Positions 54,847 through 64,000 of a DNA stretch of 64,000 nucleotides are shown here, piece after piece. This DNA is from Glycomyces luteolus (lineage in GTDB: Bacteria; Actinomycetota; Actinomycetes; Mycobacteriales; Micromonosporaceae), in contig NZ_JAPZVP010000023.1 in the NCBI RefSeq assembly GCF_027622875.1, forward strand, positions 1 to 64,000, read 5' to 3'. The first letter of the stretch is position 1, and the number at the start of each line of letters is the position of its first letter. The notes below the pieces were generated by a model that made no database searches, was not told the origin of the DNA, and saw nothing but the letters and a program-made list of their open reading frames with translations. The translations under genes were made by a program, and so were the position numbers.

Positions 54847-54878
54847 AAGGGCCCCGCCGGAATCCCGGCGGAGCCCTT
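54847..54878 (-). terminator. Terminator between convergent genes
   Basis: A 14-bp stem with one mismatch and an AATC loop. The minus strand continues into TTTTT, so it chiefly serves the minus-strand gene at 54892, and it also ends the esterase message. Confidence 0.8.
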
Positions 54879-54891
54879 CTCGAGTTCGGCG

Positions 54892-55740
54892 CTACACCTC
54901 GCCGCAGGCCTTCCAGACACCGTCTTCCTTGATGAAGTCCATGGTGTCCGCCTCGTCCTCCGTGCGGGTCTCAGTCCAGCCGGTGATGGACAGGCCGTCG
55001 GCAGACATCTCGGGCTCGGGGAGGTTGTAGCTGATGGTGTAGTCGACAGTTGCGGTGTCGCCGTCCTCGGTCGTCTCCCCGACCTCGTACTCGAAGTCGA
55101 CCGCGATGTCGATCGGAGGCACATCGGACAAGCCGAGCTCCTCCATCTGCCCGCTGAAGTCGAGCTCTTCGGTCGTGGCGGTCATCTCCGACTGCATGTC
55201 CTCGCACATGTACGGCTTCATGTCTTCGATGATGCCCTGGACCGCTTCGGTGTCCCCGCTGAAAGCGGCTTCGAAGATCTCGCCCATCTTGGGGAGCAGC
55301 TCGTTCGCGACGTCCTCAGGGGAGTCCGACTTCGAAGGCGCTCCGCCGCCGAAGGGGTTGGCCACCAGGATGACGATCACGGCGACGAGCACCACGACAC
55401 CGGCGCCGACGCCGACGAAGAGGCCGGTCTTCGACTTCTTCGGGGCCGGGGGCAGCGGCTGCCCCCCACCCTGCTGGCCGAATCCGGGCTGCTGGCCGTA
55501 ACCAGGCTGCTGGCCGTAACCGGCGGGCGGCGGCGTCTGTCCATAGCCGGGCTGTTGCGGCACACCGTATCCCGGCTGCTGCGGCTGGGACTGCCCGTAG
55601 CCGGGCTGCTGCGGCACCCCACCGGGCTGGCCATAACCGCCCGGCTGCTGCGGAGGCTGCTGACCGTACCCCGGCTGCTGGCCGTACTGGGGCGGTTGCT
55701 GGTTCGGGTCGAACCCCGGCTGCTGGGGCGGGTAGGCCAT
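54892..55740 (-). CDS. Membrane protein with Pro/Gln/Gly/Tyr-rich N terminus
   Basis: The protein has 282 aa from ATG 55740 with GAGGA upstream. Residues 1-100 are low-complexity repeats of the type QQPGYGQ. One membrane helix (about 106-129, [20 protein letters not shown]) leads to an extracellular domain (about 140-282) with [20 protein letters not shown], similar to DUF4878/lumazine-like surface domains. Proteins of this layout are common near ESX loci. It precedes, but probably does not join, the eccB-eccD operon on the same strand. Function unknown. Confidence 0.75.
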   Translation of the reverse strand: MAYPPQQPGFDPNQQPPQYGQQPGYGQQPPQQPGGYGQPGGVPQQPGYGQSQPQQPGYGVPQQPGYGQTPPPAGYGQQPGYGQQPGFGQQGGGQPLPPAPKKSKTGLFVGVGAGVVVLVAVIVILVANPFGGGAPSKSDSPEDVANELLPKMGEIFEAAFSGDTEAVQGIIEDMKPYMCEDMQSEMTATTEELDFSGQMEELGLSDVPPIDIAVDFEYEVGETTEDGDTATVDYTISYNLPEPEMSADGLSITGWTETRTEDEADTMDFIKEDGVWKACGEV

Positions 55741-55826
55741 GACGAGTCCTCGGTTAGTCGGGAGTGGGTTGCGCCAGGTTAACACGCAGACGCCACCGCC
55801 TCAGTCCCCCGAATCGGCCGGGGAAC

Positions 55827-55863
55827 GAGCAACGCCGGAACCTTCCAGGTCCCGGCGTTGCTC
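55827..55863 (-). terminator. Terminator of the eccD-eccB operon
   Basis: The stem GAGCAACGCCGG/CCGGCGTTGCTC extends through a mismatch to AACCT-type pairing; it is 15 bases beyond the eccB stop. Confidence 0.7.
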
Positions 55864-55878
55864 AAGCGTCATACGGCT

Positions 55879-57483
55879 TTAGCCGCCCGCTCCTTCTTCC
55901 TCCGCCGGGGCGGTCTCGAAGACCGGGACGTCCTCCGCGTTCGAGGTCATCTGCTTCTTCGCCTCGAACGGATCGAGGTCGGGGCCCTTGGGAATCAAGT
56001 GGATCATCGTGTCCGGCACCGAGACCGGATCGACCCCGGCGTAGCCGAGCATCGTCTGGGTCGTGTCCGTCTTGCCGTCGTCGGAGATGCCGTGCCTGAC
56101 GCCCTGGTCGCTGACCATGTACGTGATGCCCGAGATCGTCGCGCCCCGGTCGGTGCGGCTGTCGACCAGCGCGGCCGTGCCCTGCGGGAGTACCGTCTGC
56201 GCCTGCAGTCCTTCGACATCGGAGAAGATGGTGCCGTCTTTGAGCACCTCGACGGCCTTCGCGTTGTCGGTCAGCGTCTTCGGAGCCGCCTCGTACATCG
56301 CGACCTTGATGACCGTCGACTCGTCGTTCTGCGCGCGCGGGTCGTAGACCGCGCACACCGCCGGGCGCTTGGACTGGGAGGTCCACGGGTTCTCGCTCAG
56401 GTCTTCCTTCGGGTAGTTCTTGTGCTCGTACGCAGCCTGGCTGCCGAGGTCGGACACTGTGGTCGGATCGACCTGCTGGGTGGCGCCGTTGTGCTTCTCC
56501 AGCAGTTTCGCCATCGTGTCCGAGATCCGCGCGAACGTGTCCGCGCCGTTCTCGTTGATGAGCACGTACTTTTCGCCTGAAGACTCAACGGGCACACCAT
56601 AGGTGATGGTCCCGCCGCCCGCGGCCGCCACTTGCGACGCGGTCCCGAACTCGGTCCGGTCCTCCGGGGCCATCGGCGATGCCGGCGGGATCGTGTTGAT
56701 CATGCTCGCGTTGAGCGTCATCGCATCGCTCGCGAGCAGCCCCAGGTCGTCGATGAGGGTCGCGGCCGGGTACTCCTCGGTGTCCTCGATCGGGTACCGG
56801 GCGCCGTTCCACAGCAGGTAGTACTTGGGGACCTCGTCGCTCTGCGGCTTGACGGTGGTCTTCGCCAGGATCCACTTGTCGTCGCTGAGCCACTCGCTCG
56901 GCTGCTCCATGTCCTCGACCACGAGCTGCGTCAGCTGGTAGTCGTCCGTGCCGCCGTCCTCGCGCGGCATCGAGCAGACGTTCCAGTTGATCTTCTGCAG
57001 CAGCTCGCTCTTGTCCGGCGGCTGCGAGGGAATGCCCTGGATGCCGATGGTGAAGGAGCCGCGCGGAACGCCCGCCAACGAGGACGGCTTGAGGTCCTGG
57101 ACCTCCGGCATCCCGGTGGAGCCGGGCTTCGCGAGCAGCAGCGCCGAGGTGTAGTTGGTGACCTGCCAGAGGCGGGCCGGGTTGTCCGTCGGGTGGTGCT
57201 CCTCGCCGTTCTGCGTGATGTACACGTAGACGGCGTTGGAGCCCTTGATCGTGATGATGTTGCCCACGACCGGCTCCGCGTTGCCCTTGCCGAACAGGGT
57301 CGCGATCGCGAAGCCGCCGAAGATCAACGCCAGCACCATCACCGAAGCGAAGATCGAGACGCCGATGCGCCGCAGCGGACGCTCGATCGAGTCGGGGTTG
57401 GCCAGCACCAGCGCCTGGTTCATGCGCGAGGTGATGAACTTGTGGGCCTCCACCTGTTCGCGGCGGGAGCGCATCTGCGCCAT
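55879..57483 (-). CDS. eccB: Type VII secretion protein EccB
   Basis: The protein has 534 aa. The N terminus MRSRREQVEAHKFITSRMNQ and the next residues LVLANPDSIERPLRR are the family signature. One membrane helix (about 40-65) precedes a large extracellular domain built from R1-R4 repeats around a central domain, with cysteines such as in NVCSMPRE and RPAVCAVYDP. EccB forms the outer-facing part of the ESX inner-membrane complex. It follows eccD by 46 bases on the same message. The C terminus is acidic (AEEEGAGG). Confidence 0.97.
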   Translation of the reverse strand: MAQMRSRREQVEAHKFITSRMNQALVLANPDSIERPLRRIGVSIFASVMVLALIFGGFAIATLFGKGNAEPVVGNIITIKGSNAVYVYITQNGEEHHPTDNPARLWQVTNYTSALLLAKPGSTGMPEVQDLKPSSLAGVPRGSFTIGIQGIPSQPPDKSELLQKINWNVCSMPREDGGTDDYQLTQLVVEDMEQPSEWLSDDKWILAKTTVKPQSDEVPKYYLLWNGARYPIEDTEEYPAATLIDDLGLLASDAMTLNASMINTIPPASPMAPEDRTEFGTASQVAAAGGGTITYGVPVESSGEKYVLINENGADTFARISDTMAKLLEKHNGATQQVDPTTVSDLGSQAAYEHKNYPKEDLSENPWTSQSKRPAVCAVYDPRAQNDESTVIKVAMYEAAPKTLTDNAKAVEVLKDGTIFSDVEGLQAQTVLPQGTAALVDSRTDRGATISGITYMVSDQGVRHGISDDGKTDTTQTMLGYAGVDPVSVPDTMIHLIPKGPDLDPFEAKKQMTSNAEDVPVFETAPAEEEGAGG

Positions 57484-57529
57484 TCGAATTCGCCTCTCTC
57501 GGAGTCGAGGGGACTAGGGAACCGGAGCT

Positions 57530-58933
57530 CTAACCGCGAAGCGCCAGGGCGATCGTGTACAGGCCGCAGACCCAGCCGACCAGCGGCAGGATCGACACGA
57601 TGAGCAGCGCCTCGATGATGTCGAGGGCGCGGCCCCAGGTGGGGGCGATCTTCTTGCCCGCCACGGCGAGGCCGTAGACCATCGCGATGAGCGTGAGCAG
57701 CGTGAGCGCACCGAGGATCACCGTGAGGCGCACCAGGATGCTGTCCTCGCTCGCCACGAAGATCGCCGCGAGCGTCGCGGCCAGGCCGCCCATGCCGCCC
57801 GTGAGCATCACGATCCGGGCCGCGCGGTCCTCGACCGTGCGGGACCGGCTGAGCAGCACCAGCGAAATGATCGTGGAGAGGATGAGCCCGGGGAGGTCGC
57901 CCGAGAACGCCAGTGCGATCGAGGCGATCAGGCCGACGACGGCCGCGAACGAGTACAGGGCCTCGAGGTAGTTCCCGGCGTGCTCGGAGAGCTTGAGGAT
58001 CCGCTTGCCGTCGATGGCCTCGGCGTCGCCCTCCTTGAGCTCCTCTGTGGTCGTCGGCAGCTGCGGCGTGGGCACCATCGCCATGGACAGCGACAGCGAC
58101 GGAGCGAACGGCAGGATCACCAGCGCCAGCGGCGCGGCGATGGCCGCGGCCGTCGCGGCCGATCCTGTCAGGAGCATCATCAGCGCCGTCGAGATGCCCA
58201 GCACCACCGCGCCGAGGATCGTCACGATGAAGACCGGTGCGGAGGCCATGTCGCCCACGGCGACCATGGAAAGGACGCTGAACAGCAGGATCGCCGACGC
58301 CGCGATGAGCACGTGCGGGCCTTTGAGGTCGAACAGGCCCGTGTTCTCGGTGTCGGCGATGAGCAGGCCGCCGACGCCGCCGTAGAGCACGGCGGTGACG
58401 CCGAAGTACGTGGCCGCCCGCGAGTCGCCGACGGCGCGCGAGAGCAGCGCCGAGGCGCCGACCAGGATGGCGGCGACCGAGAGGCCGACGATCGCGGAGG
58501 CGAGGTGGCCGGTCAGCAGGATCGCGATGGCGCCCACCGTCAAAGCCGCGGTGCCGACGCCGACGCTGAAGCGCTTGGTCGCCAGGTAGTCCCAGCGGTT
58601 GCCGCGCTGCTCGGTGGCGGTGGCGATCGCGTCGATGATGTCGTCGAAGACCACCTCGGGCTTGGCGGCGTCGGCGGGGTTGAGGTACAGCATCTCGCCG
58701 TCGTTGATCCCGAGCTGGGAGCACGAGTGGCCGGTGTCGATCGCTTCCTCGCCGAGGCGGGCGAGGATCCAGCCGCCGTTGTCGCCGGCCTCGTCGATGT
58801 AGTACTCGCCGGCTTGGTGCAGGATCGTCGGCAGCAGGTCGGAAAGGGGGACGTCTGAGGGCAGTGCGAGGTCGATCCTCGTGCGAGGACTGACGATCGT
58901 CACCCTTGAAAGAGTGGCCGACTTGGTGCTCAC
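57530..58933 (-). CDS. eccD: Type VII secretion protein EccD
   Basis: The protein is 467 aa from GTG 58933, with GGAGG eight bases upstream. An N-terminal ubiquitin-like (YukD) domain (about 8-90: RVTIVSPRTRIDLALPSDVP) is joined to about eleven membrane helices (125-467). EccD is the channel-lining membrane subunit of ESX systems. It is divergent from eccC across a 264-base region. The first helices contain LATKRFSVGVGTAAL, typical of the family. Confidence 0.96.
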   Translation of the reverse strand: MSTKSATLSRVTIVSPRTRIDLALPSDVPLSDLLPTILHQAGEYYIDEAGDNGGWILARLGEEAIDTGHSCSQLGINDGEMLYLNPADAAKPEVVFDDIIDAIATATEQRGNRWDYLATKRFSVGVGTAALTVGAIAILLTGHLASAIVGLSVAAILVGASALLSRAVGDSRAATYFGVTAVLYGGVGGLLIADTENTGLFDLKGPHVLIAASAILLFSVLSMVAVGDMASAPVFIVTILGAVVLGISTALMMLLTGSAATAAAIAAPLALVILPFAPSLSLSMAMVPTPQLPTTTEELKEGDAEAIDGKRILKLSEHAGNYLEALYSFAAVVGLIASIALAFSGDLPGLILSTIISLVLLSRSRTVEDRAARIVMLTGGMGGLAATLAAIFVASEDSILVRLTVILGALTLLTLIAMVYGLAVAGKKIAPTWGRALDIIEALLIVSILPLVGWVCGLYTIALALRG

Positions 58934-59197
58934 CGTGCGAACCTCCGGGTCGGGTCGGTGATCGGGGGACCGTTCAAGGATAAATGCCGCATGCAACGGC
59001 GGGGGGACCGGCGTGGGCGTACCACCGCGGTGGTTGTACCAGCCGCGTGGTTGTACCAGCAGAGTGGCGATACAGCATTACCCTAGTAGTGCGATACTCG
59101 ACAGAGCGCACTTACATCTTTTATACGACAGCGCTAAGTTACGGCCAGCAAGCGTCCCCGTGGTAGGCGCATCCCCCGGTGAGCACAAGGACCCTCT

Positions 59198-62100
59198 GTG
59201 ACGACCAAACTCTTCCGCAGGCCTCCGCGCAAGCGCGGACCGCAGGCCCCACGTGGTGACATCCTCTTGGAGTCGCCGCCGGACATGCCCGACCCGCAGC
59301 CCAAGAACATCACGCAGTACCTGATGATCCTGCCGATGCTCGCGGGCGCTGCGGCAATGGCGATGATGATGATGAGCCGCACGACAGGCGGCGCCGGCGG
59401 AGGCAACAACACCCTGCGCATCGCCATGGGCGCCATGATGGGCATCTCCATGGTCGGCATGATGGCCACCAGTATGGGCGGCAACCGCGCCCAGAAGAAG
59501 GCCGAGTTCAACGCCGACCGGCGTGACTACATGCGCTACCTCAACCAGGTCCGCCGCCGTGCCCGCAAGGGCGCCGAGCGGCAGTGGCGCGCGGCCCGGT
59601 GGCGCCACCCCGACCCGAAGGCCCTGTGGTCGCTCGTGGGCTCCCGCCGCATGTGGGAGCGCCGGCCGAAGGACGACGACGCGCTGGACATCCGCGTGGG
59701 CGTCGGCAAGCAGCGCATGACGATGAAGCTGGTCCCGCCCGAGACCAAGCCGGTCGAGGACCTGGAGCCGATGACCTCGATGGCGTTGCGCCGCTTCGTG
59801 GCCGCGCACTCGAACGTCATCGACATCCCCCGTTCGATGAAGTACACCGAAGCCGCCCGCGTGGTCCTTCGCGGCGACCGGGCGCTCGTCGTCGACAACA
59901 TCCGCGCGCAGCTGGTCCAGGGCGCGGTGCTCCACTCCCCGGACGACTTCATCATCGCGGTCGTCGCGGACAACGAGCGGATGCCCGAGTGGCACTGGAT
60001 GAAGTGGCTGCCGCACCTCCAGCACCCGTCCGCCGAGGACGGGGCCGGACCGGTCCGCATGTTCTACAACACCACCACGCAGCTGGAGAACTCGCTGCGC
60101 GAGCAGCTCTCCGGCCGCGGCGCGTGGTCCCCCGGCGCCACCGCGGGGGAGGGGCAGCCGCACCTGGTCGTCATCCTCGACGGCGGCGAGGTCGACCCGA
60201 CCGGCATCATCGCCGCCGACGGCATGGGCGGCGTCACCGTCTTCGACTTCTCCGGCTACCTGCCGCGCAAGCCCGGCCCGCAGATCAAGCTCTACGACGT
60301 CACGGCCGAGGAGATCTACACCGACCAGGCGGGACGGCGCCGCGTGCTCGGCAAGCCGGACCGCATGTCCTACAACCAGGCCGAGGGCGTGGCCCGCTCG
60401 CTCGCGCCCTGGCGGCTGACGCTCAAGGGCGCGGCCGGGAAGACCGAGTCGGGGGACGAGGACCAGTCGCCGCTGGCGAACCCGTCGTCGCTGCCCGAGA
60501 TGCTCGGCTTCAACGACGCCGCGGCGCTCGACCCGGCCGTGCACTGGCGCGAGAAGCCCATCAAGGACTACTTGAAGGTGCCGATCGGGCCCGGCCCGGA
60601 CGGCGGCATCGTCGACATCGACTTCAAGGAGTCCGCGGTCGGCGGCATGGGCCCGCACGGCCTGCTCATCGGCGCGACCGGTTCGGGTAAGTCCGAGGTG
60701 CTGCGCACCATCATCGGCTCCCTGATCGCCACGCACTCTTCGGAAGAGCTCAACTTCATCCTCGTCGACTTCAAGGGCGGCGCCACGTTCGCGGCCCTCG
60801 ACGACCTGCCGCACGTCAGCGCGGTCATCACCAACCTCGCCGACGAGATCGAGCTGGTCGACCGCATGGCCGACGCGCTCGAAGGCGAGCTCGTGCGCCG
60901 CCAGGAGGTGCTGCGCGCCGCCGGCAACTTCACCAACCGGTGGGAGTACGAGAAGGCCCGCAAGGCCGGGCAGCCGATGGACCCCATGCCGACGCTGCTC
61001 ATCATCGCCGACGAGTTCTCCGAGATGCTCGTCGCGAAGCCCGAGTTCATCAACCTGTTCCTCCAGATCGGCCGCATCGGCCGCTCCATCGGCGTGCACA
61101 TGCTCCTCGCGTCGCAGCGCCTCGAGGAGGGCAAGCTCAAGGGCCTCGACACGTTCCTGTCGTACCGCGTCGCGCTCCGCACCTTCTCGGCGCAGGAGTC
61201 CCGCACCGTGATCGGCTCGGGCGCGGCCTACGAGCTGCCGCAGGCGCCCGGCCACGGGTACCTCCAGGTCGGCACGCAGGACCTCGTGCGCTTCCGCGCC
61301 GCTTATGTCGGTGGCCCTTACAAGCCGCCGAAACGCGTCGCCTCGCGCGCCGAGCGCATCGCGGCCGTGCAGCACAAGGTGCAGCGCTTCCTTCCCGGGT
61401 TCGTCGAGCTCCCCCCGGAGCCCGAGGCCGAGGAGGAACCCGAGGAAGTGCTGGAGGCGACCGAGGCCGACGACGAGAACGAGAAGCTCTCCGAACTCGA
61501 GGTCATGGTCAACAACTGCCTCGGCATGGGCCGCCCGGCCCACGAGGTGTGGCTCCCGCCGCTCCTCGAACCGCCGACGCTCGACCAGCTGCTGCCGCCG
61601 CTCGAAGCCGACCCGGTGCGCGGCCTGTCCCCGAAGGGCTTCTCGCTCAACGGGAAGCTCCACGCCGTGCTCGGCGAGGAGGACCGGCCGTTCGAGCAGC
61701 GCCGCAGCCCGTTCGTGGTCGACCTCTCGGGTGCGCAGGGCACCGTGGCCATCGCCGGCGGGGCCCAGTCGGGCAAGTCGACGATGCTCCGCGGGCTCAT
61801 CGGCTCGCTCGCGCTGCTGCACACGCCGCGTGAAGTGCAGTTCTTCTGCCTCGACTTCGGTGGCGGCACGCTCCGCGGCATCGAGGACCTCCCGCACGTC
61901 GCGGGCGTCTTCGGCCGCCAGGAGGAGGAGGGCGTGCGCCGTACCATCCAGGAGGTCACGACCATCCTGGACGAGCGCGAGAAGTTCTTCACGGACAACA
62001 AGATCGACGGCATGAACTCCTACCGGCGCATGAAGGCCGAGGGGCGGTTCCAGGAGGACCCCTACGGGGACATCTTCCTCGTCATCGACAACTGGATGAC

Positions 62101-63229
62101 GCTGCGCGAGGACTTCGAGTCGTTCGTCGACCAGGTCCGCGCCATCGGCAACCGCGGTCTGGCCTACGGCGTGCACGTCATGGTCACCTGCACCCGCTGG
62201 GGCGACATCCGCATGAACATGCGCGACATGTTCGGCCTCAAACTGGAGCTGAAGCTCTCGGACAACATGGAGTCCGAGATCGACCGCAAGGCGGCGGCGA
62301 ACGTGCCGAAGAACCGCCCCGGCCGCGGCCTCTCGCTCCAGAAGCTGCACTTCCTCTCCGGCGTGCCCCGCATCGACGGGATCCGCGACGGCGACGACCT
62401 GCAGCCCGGCGTCGAGGACTTCGTCAAGAAGGTCAAGCAGGCCTGGCGCTTCCAGCCCTGCCCGAAGGTGCGGCTCCTGCCGCGCCAGCTCCACGTGGCC
62501 GACTTCCTCCAGGCGGTCGACCGCTCGAAGCCGGGCATCCCGATCGGCCTCAACGAGGCCGGGCTCAAACCGGTGTACCTCGACTTCCAGACCGAGCCGC
62601 ACCTGCTCGTGTTCGGCGACTCCGAGTCCGGCAAGACCAACCTCCTGCGCCACATCGCCCGCCAGATCCAGGCGACCTACACGCCGAAGGAAGCCAAGGT
62701 CATCATGGCGGACTACCGGCGCGGCATGCTCGAGGAGATCGCGAAGCCGACCCTGCTGGACTACGCCATGTCGGGCAAGCAGTTCGAGACCTCCATCAAG
62801 AACCTCAAGGGCCCGATCGAGCGGCGGCTCCCCGGAGACGACGTCTCCCCGGCGCAGCTGCGCGACCGGTCCTGGTGGACGGGCCCGGACCTGTACCTGA
62901 TCGTGGACGACTACGAGATGGTGGCCCAGCGCGTGAACCCGATGGCCGCCATCGCCGAACTCATCCCGCAGGGCCGCGACATCGGCTTCCACGTCATCAT
63001 CGCCCGCCGCGCCTCCGGCGCGTCCCGCGCGATGATGGACCCGATCGTGGGTCAGATCAAGCAGCTCGAATCCCCGGGCCTGCTCATGAGCGGCCGCAAG
63101 GAGGAAGGCGCGATCTTCGGCAAGCTCCGCCCCAGCCCGCAGCCTCCGGGCCGCGGCACCCTGGTGCGCCGCAAGGACGGCGAGCAGCTCATCCAGACGA
63201 CGCTGCTCCCCCCGAACGGCACCGCCTAG
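59198..63229 (+). CDS. eccC: Type VII secretion ATPase EccC (EccCa-EccCb fusion)
   Basis: The protein has 1343 aa from GTG 59198. Two membrane helices (about 40-60 and 75-92) and a DUF-type stalk are followed by three FtsK-like domains. D1: GATGSGKS (492-499) and LLIIADEFSEML (Asp605, Glu606). D2: GGAQSGKS (854-861) and FLVIDNWM, with Asn965 for the catalytic Glu. D3: GDSESGKT (1140-1147) and LIVDDYEMV, Asp for Glu. So only D1 has a canonical Walker B, as expected for the motor, with D2/D3 serving substrate binding. It drives export of WXG100 substrates, none of which is encoded in this window. Confidence 0.97.
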   Translation: MTTKLFRRPPRKRGPQAPRGDILLESPPDMPDPQPKNITQYLMILPMLAGAAAMAMMMMSRTTGGAGGGNNTLRIAMGAMMGISMVGMMATSMGGNRAQKKAEFNADRRDYMRYLNQVRRRARKGAERQWRAARWRHPDPKALWSLVGSRRMWERRPKDDDALDIRVGVGKQRMTMKLVPPETKPVEDLEPMTSMALRRFVAAHSNVIDIPRSMKYTEAARVVLRGDRALVVDNIRAQLVQGAVLHSPDDFIIAVVADNERMPEWHWMKWLPHLQHPSAEDGAGPVRMFYNTTTQLENSLREQLSGRGAWSPGATAGEGQPHLVVILDGGEVDPTGIIAADGMGGVTVFDFSGYLPRKPGPQIKLYDVTAEEIYTDQAGRRRVLGKPDRMSYNQAEGVARSLAPWRLTLKGAAGKTESGDEDQSPLANPSSLPEMLGFNDAAALDPAVHWREKPIKDYLKVPIGPGPDGGIVDIDFKESAVGGMGPHGLLIGATGSGKSEVLRTIIGSLIATHSSEELNFILVDFKGGATFAALDDLPHVSAVITNLADEIELVDRMADALEGELVRRQEVLRAAGNFTNRWEYEKARKAGQPMDPMPTLLIIADEFSEMLVAKPEFINLFLQIGRIGRSIGVHMLLASQRLEEGKLKGLDTFLSYRVALRTFSAQESRTVIGSGAAYELPQAPGHGYLQVGTQDLVRFRAAYVGGPYKPPKRVASRAERIAAVQHKVQRFLPGFVELPPEPEAEEEPEEVLEATEADDENEKLSELEVMVNNCLGMGRPAHEVWLPPLLEPPTLDQLLPPLEADPVRGLSPKGFSLNGKLHAVLGEEDRPFEQRRSPFVVDLSGAQGTVAIAGGAQSGKSTMLRGLIGSLALLHTPREVQFFCLDFGGGTLRGIEDLPHVAGVFGRQEEEGVRRTIQEVTTILDEREKFFTDNKIDGMNSYRRMKAEGRFQEDPYGDIFLVIDNWMTLREDFESFVDQVRAIGNRGLAYGVHVMVTCTRWGDIRMNMRDMFGLKLELKLSDNMESEIDRKAAANVPKNRPGRGLSLQKLHFLSGVPRIDGIRDGDDLQPGVEDFVKKVKQAWRFQPCPKVRLLPRQLHVADFLQAVDRSKPGIPIGLNEAGLKPVYLDFQTEPHLLVFGDSESGKTNLLRHIARQIQATYTPKEAKVIMADYRRGMLEEIAKPTLLDYAMSGKQFETSIKNLKGPIERRLPGDDVSPAQLRDRSWWTGPDLYLIVDDYEMVAQRVNPMAAIAELIPQGRDIGFHVIIARRASGASRAMMDPIVGQIKQLESPGLLMSGRKEEGAIFGKLRPSPQPPGRGTLVRRKDGEQLIQTTLLPPNGTA

Positions 63230-63257
63230 CCGCAGGTCACTGCATTTGACGCAAATC

Positions 63258-63293
63258 GCAGGGCCGCCTACCGCAACCGGTAGGCGGCCCTGC
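63258..63293 (+). terminator. eccC terminator
   Basis: A perfect 15-bp stem (GCAGGGCCGCCTACC with complement) and 6-base loop lies 29 bases after the stop. Confidence 0.85.
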
Positions 63294-63354
63294 GGCGTAT
63301 AGGTTGCAGAACGGACGCGAACTCCGCTCGCGCCTCTGGACACCAAGGCCCCGA

Positions 63355-64000
63355 ATGAAACCGCTGCTCACCCGCCCCGGATCCGAAGCCACCATCCCAA
63401 GCGGCACGGCCGAGACCGCGGTTCCGCACACCCGCACGCGGCCCCCGATCAGCGTCCAGGCGATCCGCCTCCTCCTCATCGCCGCCATCGCCACGGTCAT
63501 CGCGACCTGGCTCTGGGCCTTCCAGGGCGTCCAGGCCTACGCCTGGCCCGGCGTCGACAACGACCTCGCCGCCCGCGGCCTCGCCTACCTCGCCATCCTC
63601 GGCCCTGCCGTCCCGGTGAACCTCCTCGCCGCGATCCGCCTCGCCCGAAGCGGCAGACGGGCCCGGCTCTACCTCGCGGCCGCGGCGGCCCTCGCCGTCG
63701 TCCAGACCGTGCTCCTCCTGACCCCCAGCGCGATGCCCTCGGCCGACACCATGAGCGACGGCTCCAACAACGTCGGCATCCGCCACCTCGCCACCGTCGG
63801 CCCCCTCCTCTTCGCCGGCCTCTGGCTTGCCACCACCTCCAAAGCCCGCGCCTGGCTCAGCCTCGACCCGAGCCCCCGCCGCACCTACTTCATCCCCGAA
63901 GCGGCCGTCTGCAGCATCGCGCTGGCCGGCGCGCTGCTCCTGGGAACCGAAGTGCGCCAATGGGCCAACGCCTACACCGAACCGCTTCCCCCTGGCGGCG
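63355..64000 (+). CDS. Multi-pass membrane protein, cut by the window end
   Basis: An open frame begins at ATG 63355 (MKPLLTRPGSEATIPSGTAE) with AAGG just upstream and has no stop before the window end, giving at least 215 aa. After a polar head of about 33 residues there are at least five hydrophobic segments, among them AIRLLLIAAIATVIATWLW, LAYLAILGPAVPVNLLAAI and LYLAAAAALAVVQTVLLL. Third-position G/C is high on this strand, supporting it over the opposite-strand frame. No family recognised. Confidence 0.7.
   Translation, partial: MKPLLTRPGSEATIPSGTAETAVPHTRTRPPISVQAIRLLLIAAIATVIATWLWAFQGVQAYAWPGVDNDLAARGLAYLAILGPAVPVNLLAAIRLARSGRRARLYLAAAAALAVVQTVLLLTPSAMPSADTMSDGSNNVGIRHLATVGPLLFAGLWLATTSKARAWLSLDPSPRRTYFIPEAAVCSIALAGALLLGTEVRQWANAYTEPLPPGG

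Noticed and set aside
59078-63346. A 1422-codon open frame on the minus strand opposite eccC
   Set aside because: It is the antisense shadow of eccC in GC-rich DNA: Asp/Val/Arg/Leu-heavy with no family features, while the plus strand encodes a textbook EccC.

Overview
The window is about 64 kb of very GC-rich DNA (roughly 70 percent by eye) with strong G/C preference at third codon positions. It carries a type VII (ESX) secretion core (eccB, eccD, eccC), a short-chain cis-prenyl transferase of the Rv1086 type, GTP-dependent PEP carboxykinase, SigE-family ECF sigma factors, a partial 'conservon' sensor module and several secreted plant cell wall hydrolases. Together these point to a soil or plant-associated filamentous actinobacterium. 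A Glycomyces/Micromonospora-like lineage is my inference; no rRNA or tRNA gene is present to confirm it. No phage, insertion sequence or CRISPR array was recognised.

1-8.3 kb is a hemicellulose/xyloglucan island: a ROK regulator, a broken GH62 arabinofuranosidase gene, a GH12 glucanase, a four-module CBM2-GH5-X2-CBM46 endoglucanase and a GH74 xyloglucanase. Two promoters in it share an almost identical 45-bp sequence, and GH74 has a LacI-type operator over its -10 box. 8.3-18.4 kb holds small metabolic and regulatory genes: an aldo/keto reductase with a divergent regulator, ArsR, a LuxR-type two-component pair, an NmrA protein, an AraC regulator with internal insertions, and hydrolases. 18.6-22.1 kb encodes a heterodimeric ABC exporter with one dead ATP site, followed upstream by a long poly-G tract and hairpin. 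22.3-27.8 kb holds a DUF255 thioredoxin-fold protein, a membrane protein, two paralogous secreted transglycosylase-like proteins and a PIN-PhoH ATPase.

28.0-32.6 kb is a compact four-gene operon built around an FtsK/SpoIIIE-type ATPase, with two small helical proteins and a membrane coiled-coil protein. It is not ESX, and I do not recognise it as a described system; it is my main candidate for something new. 33.8-36.6 kb has pckG and the Z-prenyl transferase, the latter apparently translated from a leaderless message. 36.7-42.0 kb is a tandem array of three paralogous ECF sigma/membrane-partner cassettes; each is preceded by the same promoter-like motif and the first two end in near-identical hairpins.

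42.0-54.8 kb has nicotinamidase, cytochrome oxidase subunit I, a two-gene conservon remnant (sensor kinase and roadblock protein), a Ktr potassium uptake pair, and an ehuBCDA-like ectoine/amino-acid importer. The importer is divergent from a GntR/FCD regulator with matching dyad symmetries on both sides of that gene. An SGNH esterase and a Pro/Gln/Gly-rich membrane protein follow. 55.9-63.2 kb is the ESX core, with eccD-eccB divergent from a fused three-ATPase eccC. The window ends inside a multi-pass membrane protein gene.
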